Below, in pieces: positions 48,126-56,666 of a stretch of DNA of 64,000 nt (the first letter of the stretch is position 1; every line of letters begins with the position of its first letter). The stretch is from a virus. The DNA lies in the IMG/VR virus record IMGVR_UViG_3300042691_006355, positions 1-64,000 of that record, one strand, 5' to 3'. A program made the translations under genes and the position numbers. The notes beneath the pieces are model-generated. The model was not told where the DNA came from and searched no databases. It saw only the letters and a program-made list of their open reading frames with translations.

Positions 48126-48133
48126 TAACTTTA
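48126..48133 (+). promoter_or_regulatory. Possible promoter box (TAACTTTA)
   Basis: One base from TAnnTTTG, 13 nt before the ATG at 48147, overlapping the end of the previous gene. Confidence 0.4.
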
Positions 48134-48146
48134 CAAAAAAAATATT

Positions 48147-48683
48147 ATGCCAGTATCAATACCAGCAGGAACAAAGTTTGAGGCGATTAAGCCTACAACT
48201 AATGTAAACAGACGATCAGCGTTAGTAAACGCTAATGACTTAACGTATACCATCGAGGACATTGCTGCCGTAGCAGGAGGTGCTAAAGTAGCACAAGTTG
48301 AAATCACAGAAGCTGAAATATTAAACGCTTCAGGATTTTCAAAATTATTAGTACCTTCTGTAACTAATAAAATACTAATACCTATATCTTTAGCTTTATA
48401 CAGAAAACCAGGTGGTACTAACTATATCATTTCTAATTCAATAAGGTTAATCACAATTTTGGGGATTAGTTCTACAACTCTTGGTAATACAGCAGACGCT
48501 GCTTTTACAGGCTCAACACAAGGCTCTTTAATATTAACTTATGCTGCTGGACTTAATAGTAATTTATCACCAAATAATAATTTGTCTTTAGTTTCTGGAT
48601 CTGCATTCTCTCCAAGTACAATTTCAGGAGGAACAGGAAATTTAATTGCTTACATCACTTATATAGAAATAGATACTAACTAA
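48147..48683 (+). CDS. Virion surface / fibre-like protein
   Basis: 178 residues, beta-rich, with hydrophobic strands LLVPSVTNKILIPISLALYRKPGGTNYIISNS and a Ser/Asn/Leu-rich end. No enzymatic motif. Lies at the head of a run of fibre-like genes. Confidence 0.5.
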   Translation: MPVSIPAGTKFEAIKPTTNVNRRSALVNANDLTYTIEDIAAVAGGAKVAQVEITEAEILNASGFSKLLVPSVTNKILIPISLALYRKPGGTNYIISNSIRLITILGISSTTLGNTADAAFTGSTQGSLILTYAAGLNSNLSPNNNLSLVSGSAFSPSTISGGTGNLIAYITYIEIDTN

Positions 48684-48695
48684 TAAATACACAAA

Positions 48696-48956
48696 ATGGC
48701 ATATCAAAAATTACAACAAAGTAGAGCAGCAGCTGTAACAACTAGCGACACTGACAATATACCATACGTTGGATATCCAACTGAGACATGGCCATGTGTG
48801 CTGTACTCTGGATCTGGAGGTATTATTAGAGTTTTAACAGCTGGAGGAGATGACGTTACATTTGAGAATGTTCCTGCTGGAGTTGTTTTGCCGATACAGG
48901 TAATTAGAGTATTTGCATCAACTACATCAGCTACTGACATCGTAGCTCTTTGGTAA
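48696..48956 (+). CDS. Small conserved virion protein
   Basis: 86 residues. YQKLQQSRAAAVTTSDTDNIPYVG..CVLYSGSGGIIRVLTAGGDDVTFENVPAGVVLPIQVIRVFASTTSATDIVALW is a pattern that I recognise in many marine phages, a single beta-sandwich or jelly-roll-like domain. Location suggests a capsid decoration or fibre adaptor protein. Confidence 0.6.
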   Translation: MAYQKLQQSRAAAVTTSDTDNIPYVGYPTETWPCVLYSGSGGIIRVLTAGGDDVTFENVPAGVVLPIQVIRVFASTTSATDIVALW

Positions 48957-48957
48957 G

Positions 48958-49287
48958 ATGGCTCTTATTAGTAACGAAGGATCTGTTGGGCTAACTAGCA
49001 CTATACTCTATGAGTGTAGGCCACAGAACGTTTGTGCTATAAACTATATAAGATTTTCTAACTCTGTTACTAACTACGATGTATTGCTACAGAAGTATGT
49101 AGCGTCAACCGCATCAACTGTTGACATATACTCTCTTAATCTAACTCATGGCGATACAGTGACTGACGACATGACGTACATACTACATCCAGGAGACTAC
49201 ATCTCGGCAGTTACAACTGATGTTAATACTACATTTATAATTAGCGGAGAAGAGGGACCTAACTTATCTTTCTTAAGATGCAAGTAA
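48958..49287 (+). CDS. Small beta-rich virion protein
   Basis: 109 residues: LISNEGSVGLTSTILYECRPQNVCAINYIRFSNSVTNYDVLLQKYVASTASTVDIYSLNLTHGDTV. Likely beta-sandwich, paralogue-like to its upstream neighbour in size and strand pattern. Overlaps the fibre gene by 10 nt. Confidence 0.55.
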   Translation: MALISNEGSVGLTSTILYECRPQNVCAINYIRFSNSVTNYDVLLQKYVASTASTVDIYSLNLTHGDTVTDDMTYILHPGDYISAVTTDVNTTFIISGEEGPNLSFLRCK

Positions 49288-50702
49288 CTGACGGAAACGG
49301 ATACATATTTGGGCCTAACGGACTACAGATAAACGGATCTGACGGAAAACCTAAAGTTATTTCTGGAGGAGGAACCTCAAGTATACCATTTGGGACTGCG
49401 TCTGGAACAGATACATATTCGGTATCTATAACTGGATTTTCTTCGTATAACGATGGCGATGCTTATTTGGTTAGGTTTACTAATGGAAACACAACTGGAT
49501 CAACGTTAGATGTAAATGGTTTAGGTCCAGTGCCACTATACAGAAATAATGACGGTGAACTAATAGGTGGAGACATTGAGGACGGAGCAGAGATGCTTTG
49601 TGTTTACAACTCTTCATCTAACATATTTCAAGTAATAGGAACATCTCCTAATACGTTACTATCTTATGTAACAAACGATGACTCTGTAACAATAACAAAG
49701 GGTCAGCCAGTATACGCATCTGGAGGTCAGGGAGACAGATTAAAGGTTAAGTTGGCTTACAACACTAGCGATGCGACTTCTGCTCAGACGGTTGGTCTTG
49801 TGTTGTCATCATCCATAGGTGTGAATCAAAAAGGTTTTATAATACTTAATGGTCAGCTTGATGGTCTTAGTATACTTCCAACATCTACATGGTCTGACGG
49901 GGATCCAGTGTATCTAGATGCAACGGCAGGTAGCATAACAAACATAAAGCCTCACGCACCAAACCATCTTGTTTATCTTGGATTTGTTACTACAGCTAGT
50001 AGTGGAAGTGCAGGTAGAATGTACGTTAGGGTTCAAAACGGATACGAGTTTGATGAGTTACATGACGTACAGATATTGTCACCATTAAACGGTGACTTAA
50101 TTCAGTACGATCAGTCTACAGACCTATGGAAGAACAAATCGTTATCGGGTGCTGGAATACAACCAACATTAGTATCAGGTACATCCATTAAGACAGTTAA
50201 TGGCAACTCATTGCTAGGTAGTGGCAATGTTAATATAGGTGCAAATTTATTAGGATATTCTGGGACTACTGGTAGTAGCAGTCAAGGATCAACTGTAGTT
50301 ATTTCTAAATCACTATTAATACCTGCTAATACATTTACTACTGACTGTATAATGGAATTAAGATGGAGATTGGTTAGGATATCTGGTAACACTGGGCAAA
50401 TGTACAGTAGATTATATATTAATACATCAAATAGTTTAACAGGTGCTAGTTTACTCAGTGGTATAATAACATTAAGTGGAGGAAGCACTCAGTATTCAGT
50501 TCTTGCAGATAAGAGTATTAGTTGCTCTAATAGCACATTAAGATGGATTAACACATCGAGTGGTACAGAGTCTACTCCATCACCATTTGCTAGTTTGTCA
50601 ATCAATAGAAGTGTTAATCAATATTTATTATTCACCGTACAAACTACAGGAACTACTGAGATAGCTACTATAGATTTATTTAGAGCAATACTATATGCAT
50701 AA
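49278..50702 (+). CDS. Tail fibre protein
   Basis: 474 residues. It starts with a Gly/Asn repeat region (VTDGNGYIFGPNGLQINGSDG), has a beta-helix-like middle with QVIGTSPNTL, and a connector LHDVQILSPLNGDLIQYDQSTDLWKNKSLS, then SGTSIKTVNGNSLLGSGNVNI, typical of fibre shafts, before a 150-residue beta-sandwich C-terminal domain that may bind the host. The DNA of the last 150 residues is more AT-rich, which suits domain exchange. Confidence 0.7.
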   Translation: MQVTDGNGYIFGPNGLQINGSDGKPKVISGGGTSSIPFGTASGTDTYSVSITGFSSYNDGDAYLVRFTNGNTTGSTLDVNGLGPVPLYRNNDGELIGGDIEDGAEMLCVYNSSSNIFQVIGTSPNTLLSYVTNDDSVTITKGQPVYASGGQGDRLKVKLAYNTSDATSAQTVGLVLSSSIGVNQKGFIILNGQLDGLSILPTSTWSDGDPVYLDATAGSITNIKPHAPNHLVYLGFVTTASSGSAGRMYVRVQNGYEFDELHDVQILSPLNGDLIQYDQSTDLWKNKSLSGAGIQPTLVSGTSIKTVNGNSLLGSGNVNIGANLLGYSGTTGSSSQGSTVVISKSLLIPANTFTTDCIMELRWRLVRISGNTGQMYSRLYINTSNSLTGASLLSGIITLSGGSTQYSVLADKSISCSNSTLRWINTSSGTESTPSPFASLSINRSVNQYLLFTVQTTGTTEIATIDLFRAILYA

Positions 50703-50841
50703 TACATTCATATATAACGAAACAGAATATACAATAACAGGACCGATTGAGGTTGTAAGTGATACTCAACTTCACGTTGAGACTGATAAGGGTATCATAT
50801 TGGTAGACGATACGATGGAAATATACTATGAATTAAAATAG
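50695..50841 (+). CDS. Small protein (48 aa), unknown
   Basis: HNTFIYNETEYTITGPIEVVSDTQLHVETDKGIILVDDTMEIYYELK, all-beta. ATG overlaps the fibre stop by 8 nt and its stop is inside the promoter region of the spanin gene. A fibre-associated barrel is possible. Confidence 0.5.
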   Translation: MHNTFIYNETEYTITGPIEVVSDTQLHVETDKGIILVDDTMEIYYELK

Positions 50842-50842
50842 T

Positions 50843-50850
50843 TATCTTTG
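50843..50850 (+). promoter_or_regulatory. TAnnTTTG promoter box of the lysis cassette (TATCTTTG)
   Basis: Full match 5 nt before the ATG at 50856; a third case of a box directly at the start codon. Confidence 0.6.
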
Positions 50851-50855
50851 TGAGT

Positions 50856-51344
50856 ATGAAATACATGCTCACATTTATTTTGTTTGTTAGTCTATTTTCT
50901 TGTTCGATAGAGCGAAGACTGGCAAAGTATTGTCCTATGTGTACACAGAAGGATAGCACCGTATATATAACTCAATATAGAGATACTACAATTAAAATTC
51001 CAGGAGAAACTGTGTATATAGAAGATACATTGTTTTGTGATTCATTAGGTAATGTGTATGCATCTAGGCTTGCAGAAAAAGACGGTACTATTATCAAACT
51101 ACAGTCAAGAGTTAGAGAAAATAAGTACAAGGTGATTGCTCGTATAGATACTGTATATAAGACGGTTAAAGGAAATACAATTTACAAGACAAAACTTGTA
51201 ACAAAAACTCAAAAGCCAGAACGTATAAAGTACATTCCTTGGTGGGTTAACTTCTTTGCTGTTTTAGGTGGAATATTATTTATAATTATACTCATATATG
51301 TCATAATAAAAATCATCAAAAAAAGCATTGTACCTGTCTCATGA
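50856..51344 (+). CDS. Unimolecular spanin (u-spanin) candidate
   Basis: 162 residues from the ATG at 50856; a GTG at 50850 lies in the promoter box. N-terminal lipoprotein signal KYMLTFILFVSLFSC with lipobox LFSC (Cys at about 14), a periplasmic stretch of about 110 residues rich in Lys/Thr/Val, and a C-terminal membrane anchor (WWVNFFAVLGGILFIIILIY). Outer-membrane lipid at the N-terminus and inner-membrane helix at the C-terminus is the topology of T1 gp11-type u-spanins, which fuse the two membranes at lysis. The holin and amidase genes follow immediately. Confidence 0.7.
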   Translation: MKYMLTFILFVSLFSCSIERRLAKYCPMCTQKDSTVYITQYRDTTIKIPGETVYIEDTLFCDSLGNVYASRLAEKDGTIIKLQSRVRENKYKVIARIDTVYKTVKGNTIYKTKLVTKTQKPERIKYIPWWVNFFAVLGGILFIIILIYVIIKIIKKSIVPVS

Positions 51345-51832
51345 AAAATCAACTAGATATCCTTATCAATACCATGCACTCTAACTGGGTTAAATTAATG
51401 GTCATGTTATTTACATTTTTATCTCCAATATATGGCCTATTAATATTAATAATATTTGTTATTACATTAGATACTATTACAGGTATATGGAAAGCTAAGA
51501 AAAATAAAATTCCTATAACTAGTGGAGGAGCTAGTGCTATGATATCTAAGGTAGGACTATATAGCATAACGTTAGTTATGTTCTATGCTATAGATGCGTT
51601 GATATTGAACAGTATTATATTACAGTTTTTTTCGGTTGAATTATTATTCACTAAAGGTCTAGCACTAATACTTGTGTCTATTGAGGTGATGAGTATTAAC
51701 GAGAACTACAGAGCAGTGAAAGGACTTGATTTGTGGCAGGCAATGAAAAATTTATTTGCAAGAGCTAAAGAAATAAAAAAAAGCGTAGATGAAATTAGAC
51801 ACAACGAAGATATTACAGGTACGCCTATCTGA
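51341..51832 (+). CDS. Phage holin (phage_holin_4-like)
   Basis: 163 residues with membrane segments near 17-42, 74-92 and 97-115, DTITGIWKAKKNK after the first segment and a charged C-terminus. This is the pattern of the holin_4/toxin-secretion holin family. It overlaps the spanin by 4 nt and the amidase by 44 nt. Forms lesions in the inner membrane so that the amidase can reach the wall. Confidence 0.75.
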   Translation: MKNQLDILINTMHSNWVKLMVMLFTFLSPIYGLLILIIFVITLDTITGIWKAKKNKIPITSGGASAMISKVGLYSITLVMFYAIDALILNSIILQFFSVELLFTKGLALILVSIEVMSINENYRAVKGLDLWQAMKNLFARAKEIKKSVDEIRHNEDITGTPI

Positions 51833-52436
51833 TAGTCAGTACTTCCAAGAGGATAGTAAAAAAACTCAGATATACCTGCACCATACAGCAGGTGGGGGGG
51901 ATGCTGCTGCGGTTAGTAGATACTGGAATAGTAATGAGACTAGAATAGCTACTGCATTTGTGGTAGGAGAGAGAGGTACCATAGTACAGTGCTTTAGTTC
52001 TAGACACTGGGCATGGCATCTAGGAATAGATAGCGAAGATTTCATTAAGGTAGGAACTAAGTATAAAAACTTGAATAAACTATCAGTAGGAATTGAAGTT
52101 TGTAACTGGGGGCCATTAAAACTAGTTAACGGAAAGTATTATAACTATGTAAAGAAATCTGTAGATCCGTCTATGGTTACCACATTAGATCAGCCATACA
52201 AGGGTCATATTTATTGGTATAAGTATACAGATGCACAGATTGAAAGCACTCGACAGTTAGTTGAGTATCTTTGCGAAACATACGACATTCCTAAGACATA
52301 CAGAAATGAAATATTCGGAATAGATGTAGAAGCATTTAAAGGAACTCCAGGAATATATACACACAACTCAGTTCGTAAAGATAAGGCAGACATATATCCT
52401 TGTCCACGAATGATTGAAATGTTAAAAAACTTATGA
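51789..52436 (+). CDS. N-acetylmuramoyl-L-alanine amidase (endolysin)
   Basis: 215 residues, a single Amidase_2-type catalytic domain. Zinc-site motifs: IYLHHTAG (His), HWAWHLG and IGIEVCNWG, and near the C-terminus THNSVRKDKADIYPCP, where His and the Cys/Asp at the usual positions complete the metal site. No separate cell-wall-binding domain and no signal peptide, so it needs the holin. Overlaps the holin gene by 44 nt in another frame. Confidence 0.85.
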   Translation: MKLDTTKILQVRLSDSQYFQEDSKKTQIYLHHTAGGGDAAAVSRYWNSNETRIATAFVVGERGTIVQCFSSRHWAWHLGIDSEDFIKVGTKYKNLNKLSVGIEVCNWGPLKLVNGKYYNYVKKSVDPSMVTTLDQPYKGHIYWYKYTDAQIESTRQLVEYLCETYDIPKTYRNEIFGIDVEAFKGTPGIYTHNSVRKDKADIYPCPRMIEMLKNL

Positions 52437-52585
52437 AATTCAAGAGTCATTGGTTCAAAGAGATATGGGGACACGTAAGTTTAAGGATTATACTTGGTCC
52501 CGTAAGATTCTTTGCTATTGACGTTGACGTATTTAGAAATTTTTATTCAATTACTTTTATTAACTTTACACTTAGAAACAGATGA
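52433..52585 (+). CDS. Small protein (50 aa), unknown
   Basis: KFKSHWFKEIWGHVSLRIILGPVRFFAIDVDVFRNFYSITFINFTLRNR. Basic and beta-like; overlaps the amidase by 4 nt (ATGA) and the next gene by 4 nt (ATGA), which supports it being translated. Confidence 0.5.
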   Translation: MKFKSHWFKEIWGHVSLRIILGPVRFFAIDVDVFRNFYSITFINFTLRNR

Positions 52586-52719
52586 GCAAGAAAACATTAG
52601 AAGTAAAGGCATTCGAGAAGAAGCACGTTGAGAGACCTGGTGTTCATGCCAAGACTAAGACATCTTTTTTAAAAACATCAAAGAACTACAAGAAAAAATA
52701 TAAAGGACAAGGACGATGA
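52582..52719 (+). CDS. Small basic conserved phage protein (45 aa)
   Basis: SKKTLEVKAFEKKHVERPGVHAKTKTSFLKTSKNYKKKYKGQGR. The RPGVHAKTKTSxLKxSKNYKKKYxGQG part is recognisable from many Bacteroidota phages. Possibly packaged or nucleic-acid binding. Coupled to both neighbours by ATGA. Confidence 0.65.
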   Translation: MSKKTLEVKAFEKKHVERPGVHAKTKTSFLKTSKNYKKKYKGQGR

Positions 52720-53123
52720 AAGCAGGAAACTATCAAACTCAATCACCAAGTGTAAACGATTTATTGTTTGGGACTAAAAATTCAAATGGAACTACTGTAA
52801 ACTTTAAAGTGCAGGATGTGTTAAATCTTACACAGGCTCCTTCTGTTGTTTCTACAAACACACTGATTGCAACTACAATTTCAAACATAAACACATACTT
52901 TACTGGAACAGCTGGTGCTAACTTTGATATCACTATGCCAACCGCTAGTTCTAACATTGACGGTCTTAAGTATGTTATTATGTCAACTACCAATAGACCT
53001 CTAACAACTTGGATTACACCTGGAGCTACAGCAATTGTAGGTGCCCCAACATCATTAGTTGCACATACTCCAGTTTGTTTTCAGTATAACAATGCTAATA
53101 CAACTTGGTATATCTCTATGTAA
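52716..53123 (+). CDS. Fibre-like virion protein (135 aa)
   Basis: 135 residues, beta-rich: SPSVNDLLFGTKNSNGTTVNFKVQDVLNLTQ.. then NINTYFTGTAGANFDITMPTASSNIDGLKYVIMS..TTWYISM. The C-terminal 90 residues look like a small beta-sandwich of fibre tips. No catalytic residues. Confidence 0.55.
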   Translation: MKAGNYQTQSPSVNDLLFGTKNSNGTTVNFKVQDVLNLTQAPSVVSTNTLIATTISNINTYFTGTAGANFDITMPTASSNIDGLKYVIMSTTNRPLTTWITPGATAIVGAPTSLVAHTPVCFQYNNANTTWYISM

Positions 53124-53141
53124 TTTGTCATAGAAATTTAC

Positions 53142-53149
53142 TATATTTG
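53142..53149 (+). promoter_or_regulatory. TAnnTTTG promoter box (TATATTTG)
   Basis: Full match 24 nt before the ATG at 53174, after the stop of the previous gene; would start the packaging and head gene group. Confidence 0.6.
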
Positions 53150-53173
53150 TGACATAATTTTAAATCTAATAAA

Positions 53174-53419
53174 ATGGCAAAAGAAAACAAAATTACTCAA
53201 GAAGAGTTAGACAAGCTAAGATCTTTAAATCAAACTTACAGAGATCTTAAATTCCAAATCGCTGACATCGAGGTATCATTCGAACGAATGAAAAGCCAAA
53301 AGATGGCATCATTAGCTAATCTAGAAACATCTGCTTTTGATTTATCTCAGTTTCAAGATGAGTTAGTGTCCAAGTACGGAGACATTAAAATCAATCTTCA
53401 AACAGGTGAATATAATTAG
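53174..53419 (+). CDS. Small coiled-coil protein (81 aa)
   Basis: 81 residues with a long helix (ITQEELDKLRSLNQTYRDLKFQIADIEVSFERMKSQKMASLANLETSAFDLSQFQDELVSKYG). Common in this phage group, function unknown; perhaps a small scaffold or head-morphogenesis factor. Confidence 0.55.
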   Translation: MAKENKITQEELDKLRSLNQTYRDLKFQIADIEVSFERMKSQKMASLANLETSAFDLSQFQDELVSKYGDIKINLQTGEYN

Positions 53420-53630
53420 AAAAATATCGATAGGCCCAGACTACATGAAATCTATGCACTATGTAGTTGGACAAGATGTTCTAAGAGGAAACGGTTCCAT
53501 TGACACAATTTTGATGGAAGCAGACTCATCAATATCTATATATATCGTAAATCGCGATAAAGAGATAGTAAAGTGGAAAAGTTTCTCTTATTCAATGCCA
53601 ATATCTATTGAGTATAACATAGATTTCTGA
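53406..53630 (+). CDS. Small conserved phage protein with GTG start
   Basis: 74 residues: NIIRKISIGPDYMKSMHYVVGQDVLRGNGSIDTIL, then SISIYIVNRDKEIVKWKSFSYSMPISIEYNIDF. The RKISxGPDYxxxMHY opening belongs to a family that I recognise. It starts with GTG at 53406, overlapping the previous gene by 14 nt; the first ATG (53445) would remove the conserved opening, so GTG is preferred. Confidence 0.6.
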   Translation: MNIIRKISIGPDYMKSMHYVVGQDVLRGNGSIDTILMEADSSISIYIVNRDKEIVKWKSFSYSMPISIEYNIDF

Positions 53631-54190
53631 TGAAGTCTCCATATCACTTTATAATTAAACCTTATAATGATAGGCGTTACGACAATATACGTAAGTATGG
53701 TGACGTTGATTTTATTATAAGTTCGTCCCAGGAAGACCACACTGTATCAAATCGAATCGGTGTGGTTGTTTCTGTTCCAACGTACTATAATGGACCTATA
53801 AAGAGTGGTGACCATGTAGTTGTTCACCATAACGTGTTTAAGTTTTACTATGACATGAAGGGTAACCAAAAGAGTAGTTGGCATCATTTGTTTGATGATT
53901 ACTTCATTATAGATTCTGAACAGTTATATCTTTATAAAGATCCAAATGGCGAGTGGTGTTCGCCATATCCATACTGCTTTGTTAAACCAATAGATAATCA
54001 AGACAAGATTATATCTAGCACTGGATCAAGAGAAGATTTATGGGGAGAGCTAGTATACTTCAATGAAATGCTAGAAGATGTTAATAAAGGAGATATCGTG
54101 GCATTTTCTCCAGATAGTGAGTATGAGTTTAGAATAGATGGAGAGATACTATACAGAATGTACAACAAGAACATATGTCTAAAAAAATAG
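53630..54190 (+). CDS. GroES-fold-like protein (186 aa)
   Basis: 186 residues. Two segments look like GroES barrel edges: RIGVVVSVPTYYNGPIKSGDHVVVHHNVFK (like the GxVxxVGxG..VKxGDxVxF strand) and NKGDIVAFSPDSEYEFRIDGEILYRMYNKNI near the C-terminus (like the closing strand). Between lies an aromatic middle with SSWHHLFDDYFIIDSEQLYLYKDPNGEW. A phage head-assembly co-chaperone like T4 gp31 is possible. Its start is 1 nt inside the previous stop. Confidence 0.5.
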   Translation: MKSPYHFIIKPYNDRRYDNIRKYGDVDFIISSSQEDHTVSNRIGVVVSVPTYYNGPIKSGDHVVVHHNVFKFYYDMKGNQKSSWHHLFDDYFIIDSEQLYLYKDPNGEWCSPYPYCFVKPIDNQDKIISSTGSREDLWGELVYFNEMLEDVNKGDIVAFSPDSEYEFRIDGEILYRMYNKNICLKK

Positions 54191-54456
54191 AACTTATTAA
54201 TGCAGCAAAGATTGCTGTTGATGAACTTATAAAGGTACTAAAAGAACCTATTATAACCCATGCAGAGGACGATATATCTGCCGATAAGTTAAAGAATGCT
54301 GCATCTGCAAAGAGGCTAGCGTTTGAGGATGCGTTGTACATGTTAGGAAAGATTGACGAAGAAGAAAACAGAGATAATCAGCCTGCTGTTGCTCAAGTAG
54401 ACTTTGGTAAGTCTGGATTTGCGGAAGTAAGGGCAAAAGCTAAGAATGGAAAATAA
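54175..54456 (+). CDS. Small terminase subunit candidate
   Basis: 93 residues, helical, with INAAKIAVDELIKVLKEPII, SADKLKNAASAKRLAFEDALYMLGKIDEEE. It directly precedes and overlaps (11 nt) the large terminase gene, the usual place for TerS, and the helical core suits a ring-forming DNA-recognition protein. Assigned by position and shape; a clear HTH is not visible. Confidence 0.5.
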   Translation: MSKKIELINAAKIAVDELIKVLKEPIITHAEDDISADKLKNAASAKRLAFEDALYMLGKIDEEENRDNQPAVAQVDFGKSGFAEVRAKAKNGK

Positions 54457-56665
54457 TCTATATACAGTTCTTGAAGACTGCGTTAGCAAGTCAATAATCT
54501 CTAACAAGAATAAGAGAAAGAACTGGGAGTATGGATATAATAAGGAGTATGACATTGTCGTTATATCGAAAGATGGTACGATAGGTGACATATACAACAT
54601 AAGCGGACTAAAGGTAGCCCTACCATCCGTTCCAGAAAAAGTTGAAAACAGGGGAAATAGATGGCAATCTAAAGAGTATCCAAAAGAGCTTCAAAAAATA
54701 AAAAGCATATTCGACTGGAACAGAAGAGACAACGCATTTAAGATACAATACGTTGACTATATTGAGCAGGAGTTTGATAGAAGGGATAATGGGTTTTGGT
54801 TTATAAATAATGGTAAGCCAACATACATCACTGGCACTCACTACATGTACTTGCAGTGGACCAAGATAGACATTGGTCTACCAGACTTTAGAGAATCAAA
54901 CAGAATATTTTATATCTACTGGGAGGCATGCAAGGCTGACACCAGATCGTTTGGTATGTGTTACCTAAAGAACAGACGTTCTGGATTCTCGTTCATGAGT
55001 TCTGCCGAGACATGTAACACAGGCACTATAGTTAGAGACTCTCGTATAGGTATACTATCAAAAACTGGTAGCGATGCCAAGAAGATGTTTACCGACAAGG
55101 TTGTTCCTATAATTAGAAACTATCCTTTCTTCTTCAAGCCAATACAGGACGGTATGGACAATCCAAAGACCGAGTTGGCGTTCCGAGTTCCAGCTAGTAA
55201 GATTACTAGAAAGAACATGGACGAGGAGAAGACTGAGGATATTGAGGGTCTTGACACGACAATTGACTGGAAGAACACAGCAGACAACAGCTACGATGGT
55301 GAGAAGTTGCTTCTGCTTGTTCACGATGAAAGTGGTAAGTGGGAGAAGCCAGAGAACATATTAAACAACTGGAGGGTAACCAAGACTTGTTTGAGATTAG
55401 GTGCAAGAGTTATTGGTAAGTGTATGATGGGTTCTACGTCTAACGCACTGCCAAAGGGTGGTGAGAACTTTAAGAAGCTGTACAACGATAGCAACGTATC
55501 TCAACGATCCGCTAACCATGAGACAAAGAGTGGACTTTATTCTTTGTTCATACCTATGGAGTGGAACGTTGAGGGGTACATAGATGAGTTTGGATGGCCA
55601 GTTTTTGACAATCCAGAAAAACCAGTAACTGGTATAGATGGGAACAAGATTGAGATGGGAGTTGTTACATGGTGGAACAACGAGGTTAGCGCACTGAAGT
55701 CAGACTCTGATGCACTTAATGAGTTCTACAGACAGTTTCCTAGGACAGAGTCTCACGCATTTAGAGACGAGTCTAAGCAGTCTGTGTTCAACCTAACAAA
55801 GATATACCAGCAGATCGACTATAACGACTCTCTAATTAAAGAGAAGTTCTTAACTAGGGGTTACTTCCATTGGAAGAACGGTGAGAAGGATACAGAGGTT
55901 GTATGGACACCAGATAAAAATGGTAGGTTCTTGGTGTCTTGGATACCAAAGCCAAATTTAAGGAATAATGTTGTAACAAGAAATGGGAAAAAATATCCAG
56001 GTAATGAGCACATGGGAGCGTTTGGTTGTGACCCTTATGACATATCGGGAGTTGTTGGAGGAGGTGGCTCTAACGGTGCTCTCCATGGTATGACAACGTT
56101 CCATATGTCTGACGGTCCAACAAATGAATTCTTTCTAGAGTACATAGCTAGACCTCAGACTGCTGAGATATTTTTTGAGGATGTGTTAATGGCTTGTCAT
56201 TTTTATGGGATGCCTATACTAGCAGAGAACAACAAGGCTAGATTGTTGTATCACTTTAAGAATAGAGGATACAGGGGGTTCTCTATGAATAGACCCGACA
56301 GAAATTTAAATAAAATGTCAAAGACGGAGCTAGAGATTGGTGGAATACCTAACTCAAGCGAAGACGTAAGACAGGCACACGCATCTTGTATAGAGTCTTA
56401 TATAGAGGAATACGTTGGATTTGACATTGAAGGAACATACAGAGATCCAGATACTATTGGTTCGATGTATTTTAACAAAACTTTAGAAGATTGGGCTAGA
56501 TTTGATCCTAACAATCGTACAAAATACGATGCTTCAATTAGTTCTGGTTTGGCTATTATGGCAAACAGAAAGCATATGTTTACTCCAGAGAGAAAAGAAT
56601 CAAAAATTAGTATTAAATTTGTAAGATATAACAATCAAGGCAGTCAAAGCAAAATTATAGAATAG
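54446..56665 (+). CDS. terL: Terminase large subunit
   Basis: 739 residues, within the normal range for phage TerL with long insertions. ATPase part: Walker A-like CYLKNRRSGFSFMSSAE (KNRRSGFS, about 178) and Walker B LLLLVHDESGKWE (DE at about 294), followed by a C-motif-like KCMMGST region near 330. The nuclease part follows with MGAFGCDPYDISGVVG (about 530) and later acidic residues. It packages DNA into the prohead through the portal, encoded 1 nt downstream. Confidence 0.85.
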   Translation: MENNLYTVLEDCVSKSIISNKNKRKNWEYGYNKEYDIVVISKDGTIGDIYNISGLKVALPSVPEKVENRGNRWQSKEYPKELQKIKSIFDWNRRDNAFKIQYVDYIEQEFDRRDNGFWFINNGKPTYITGTHYMYLQWTKIDIGLPDFRESNRIFYIYWEACKADTRSFGMCYLKNRRSGFSFMSSAETCNTGTIVRDSRIGILSKTGSDAKKMFTDKVVPIIRNYPFFFKPIQDGMDNPKTELAFRVPASKITRKNMDEEKTEDIEGLDTTIDWKNTADNSYDGEKLLLLVHDESGKWEKPENILNNWRVTKTCLRLGARVIGKCMMGSTSNALPKGGENFKKLYNDSNVSQRSANHETKSGLYSLFIPMEWNVEGYIDEFGWPVFDNPEKPVTGIDGNKIEMGVVTWWNNEVSALKSDSDALNEFYRQFPRTESHAFRDESKQSVFNLTKIYQQIDYNDSLIKEKFLTRGYFHWKNGEKDTEVVWTPDKNGRFLVSWIPKPNLRNNVVTRNGKKYPGNEHMGAFGCDPYDISGVVGGGGSNGALHGMTTFHMSDGPTNEFFLEYIARPQTAEIFFEDVLMACHFYGMPILAENNKARLLYHFKNRGYRGFSMNRPDRNLNKMSKTELEIGGIPNSSEDVRQAHASCIESYIEEYVGFDIEGTYRDPDTIGSMYFNKTLEDWARFDPNNRTKYDASISSGLAIMANRKHMFTPERKESKISIKFVRYNNQGSQSKIIE

Positions 56666-56666
56666 A

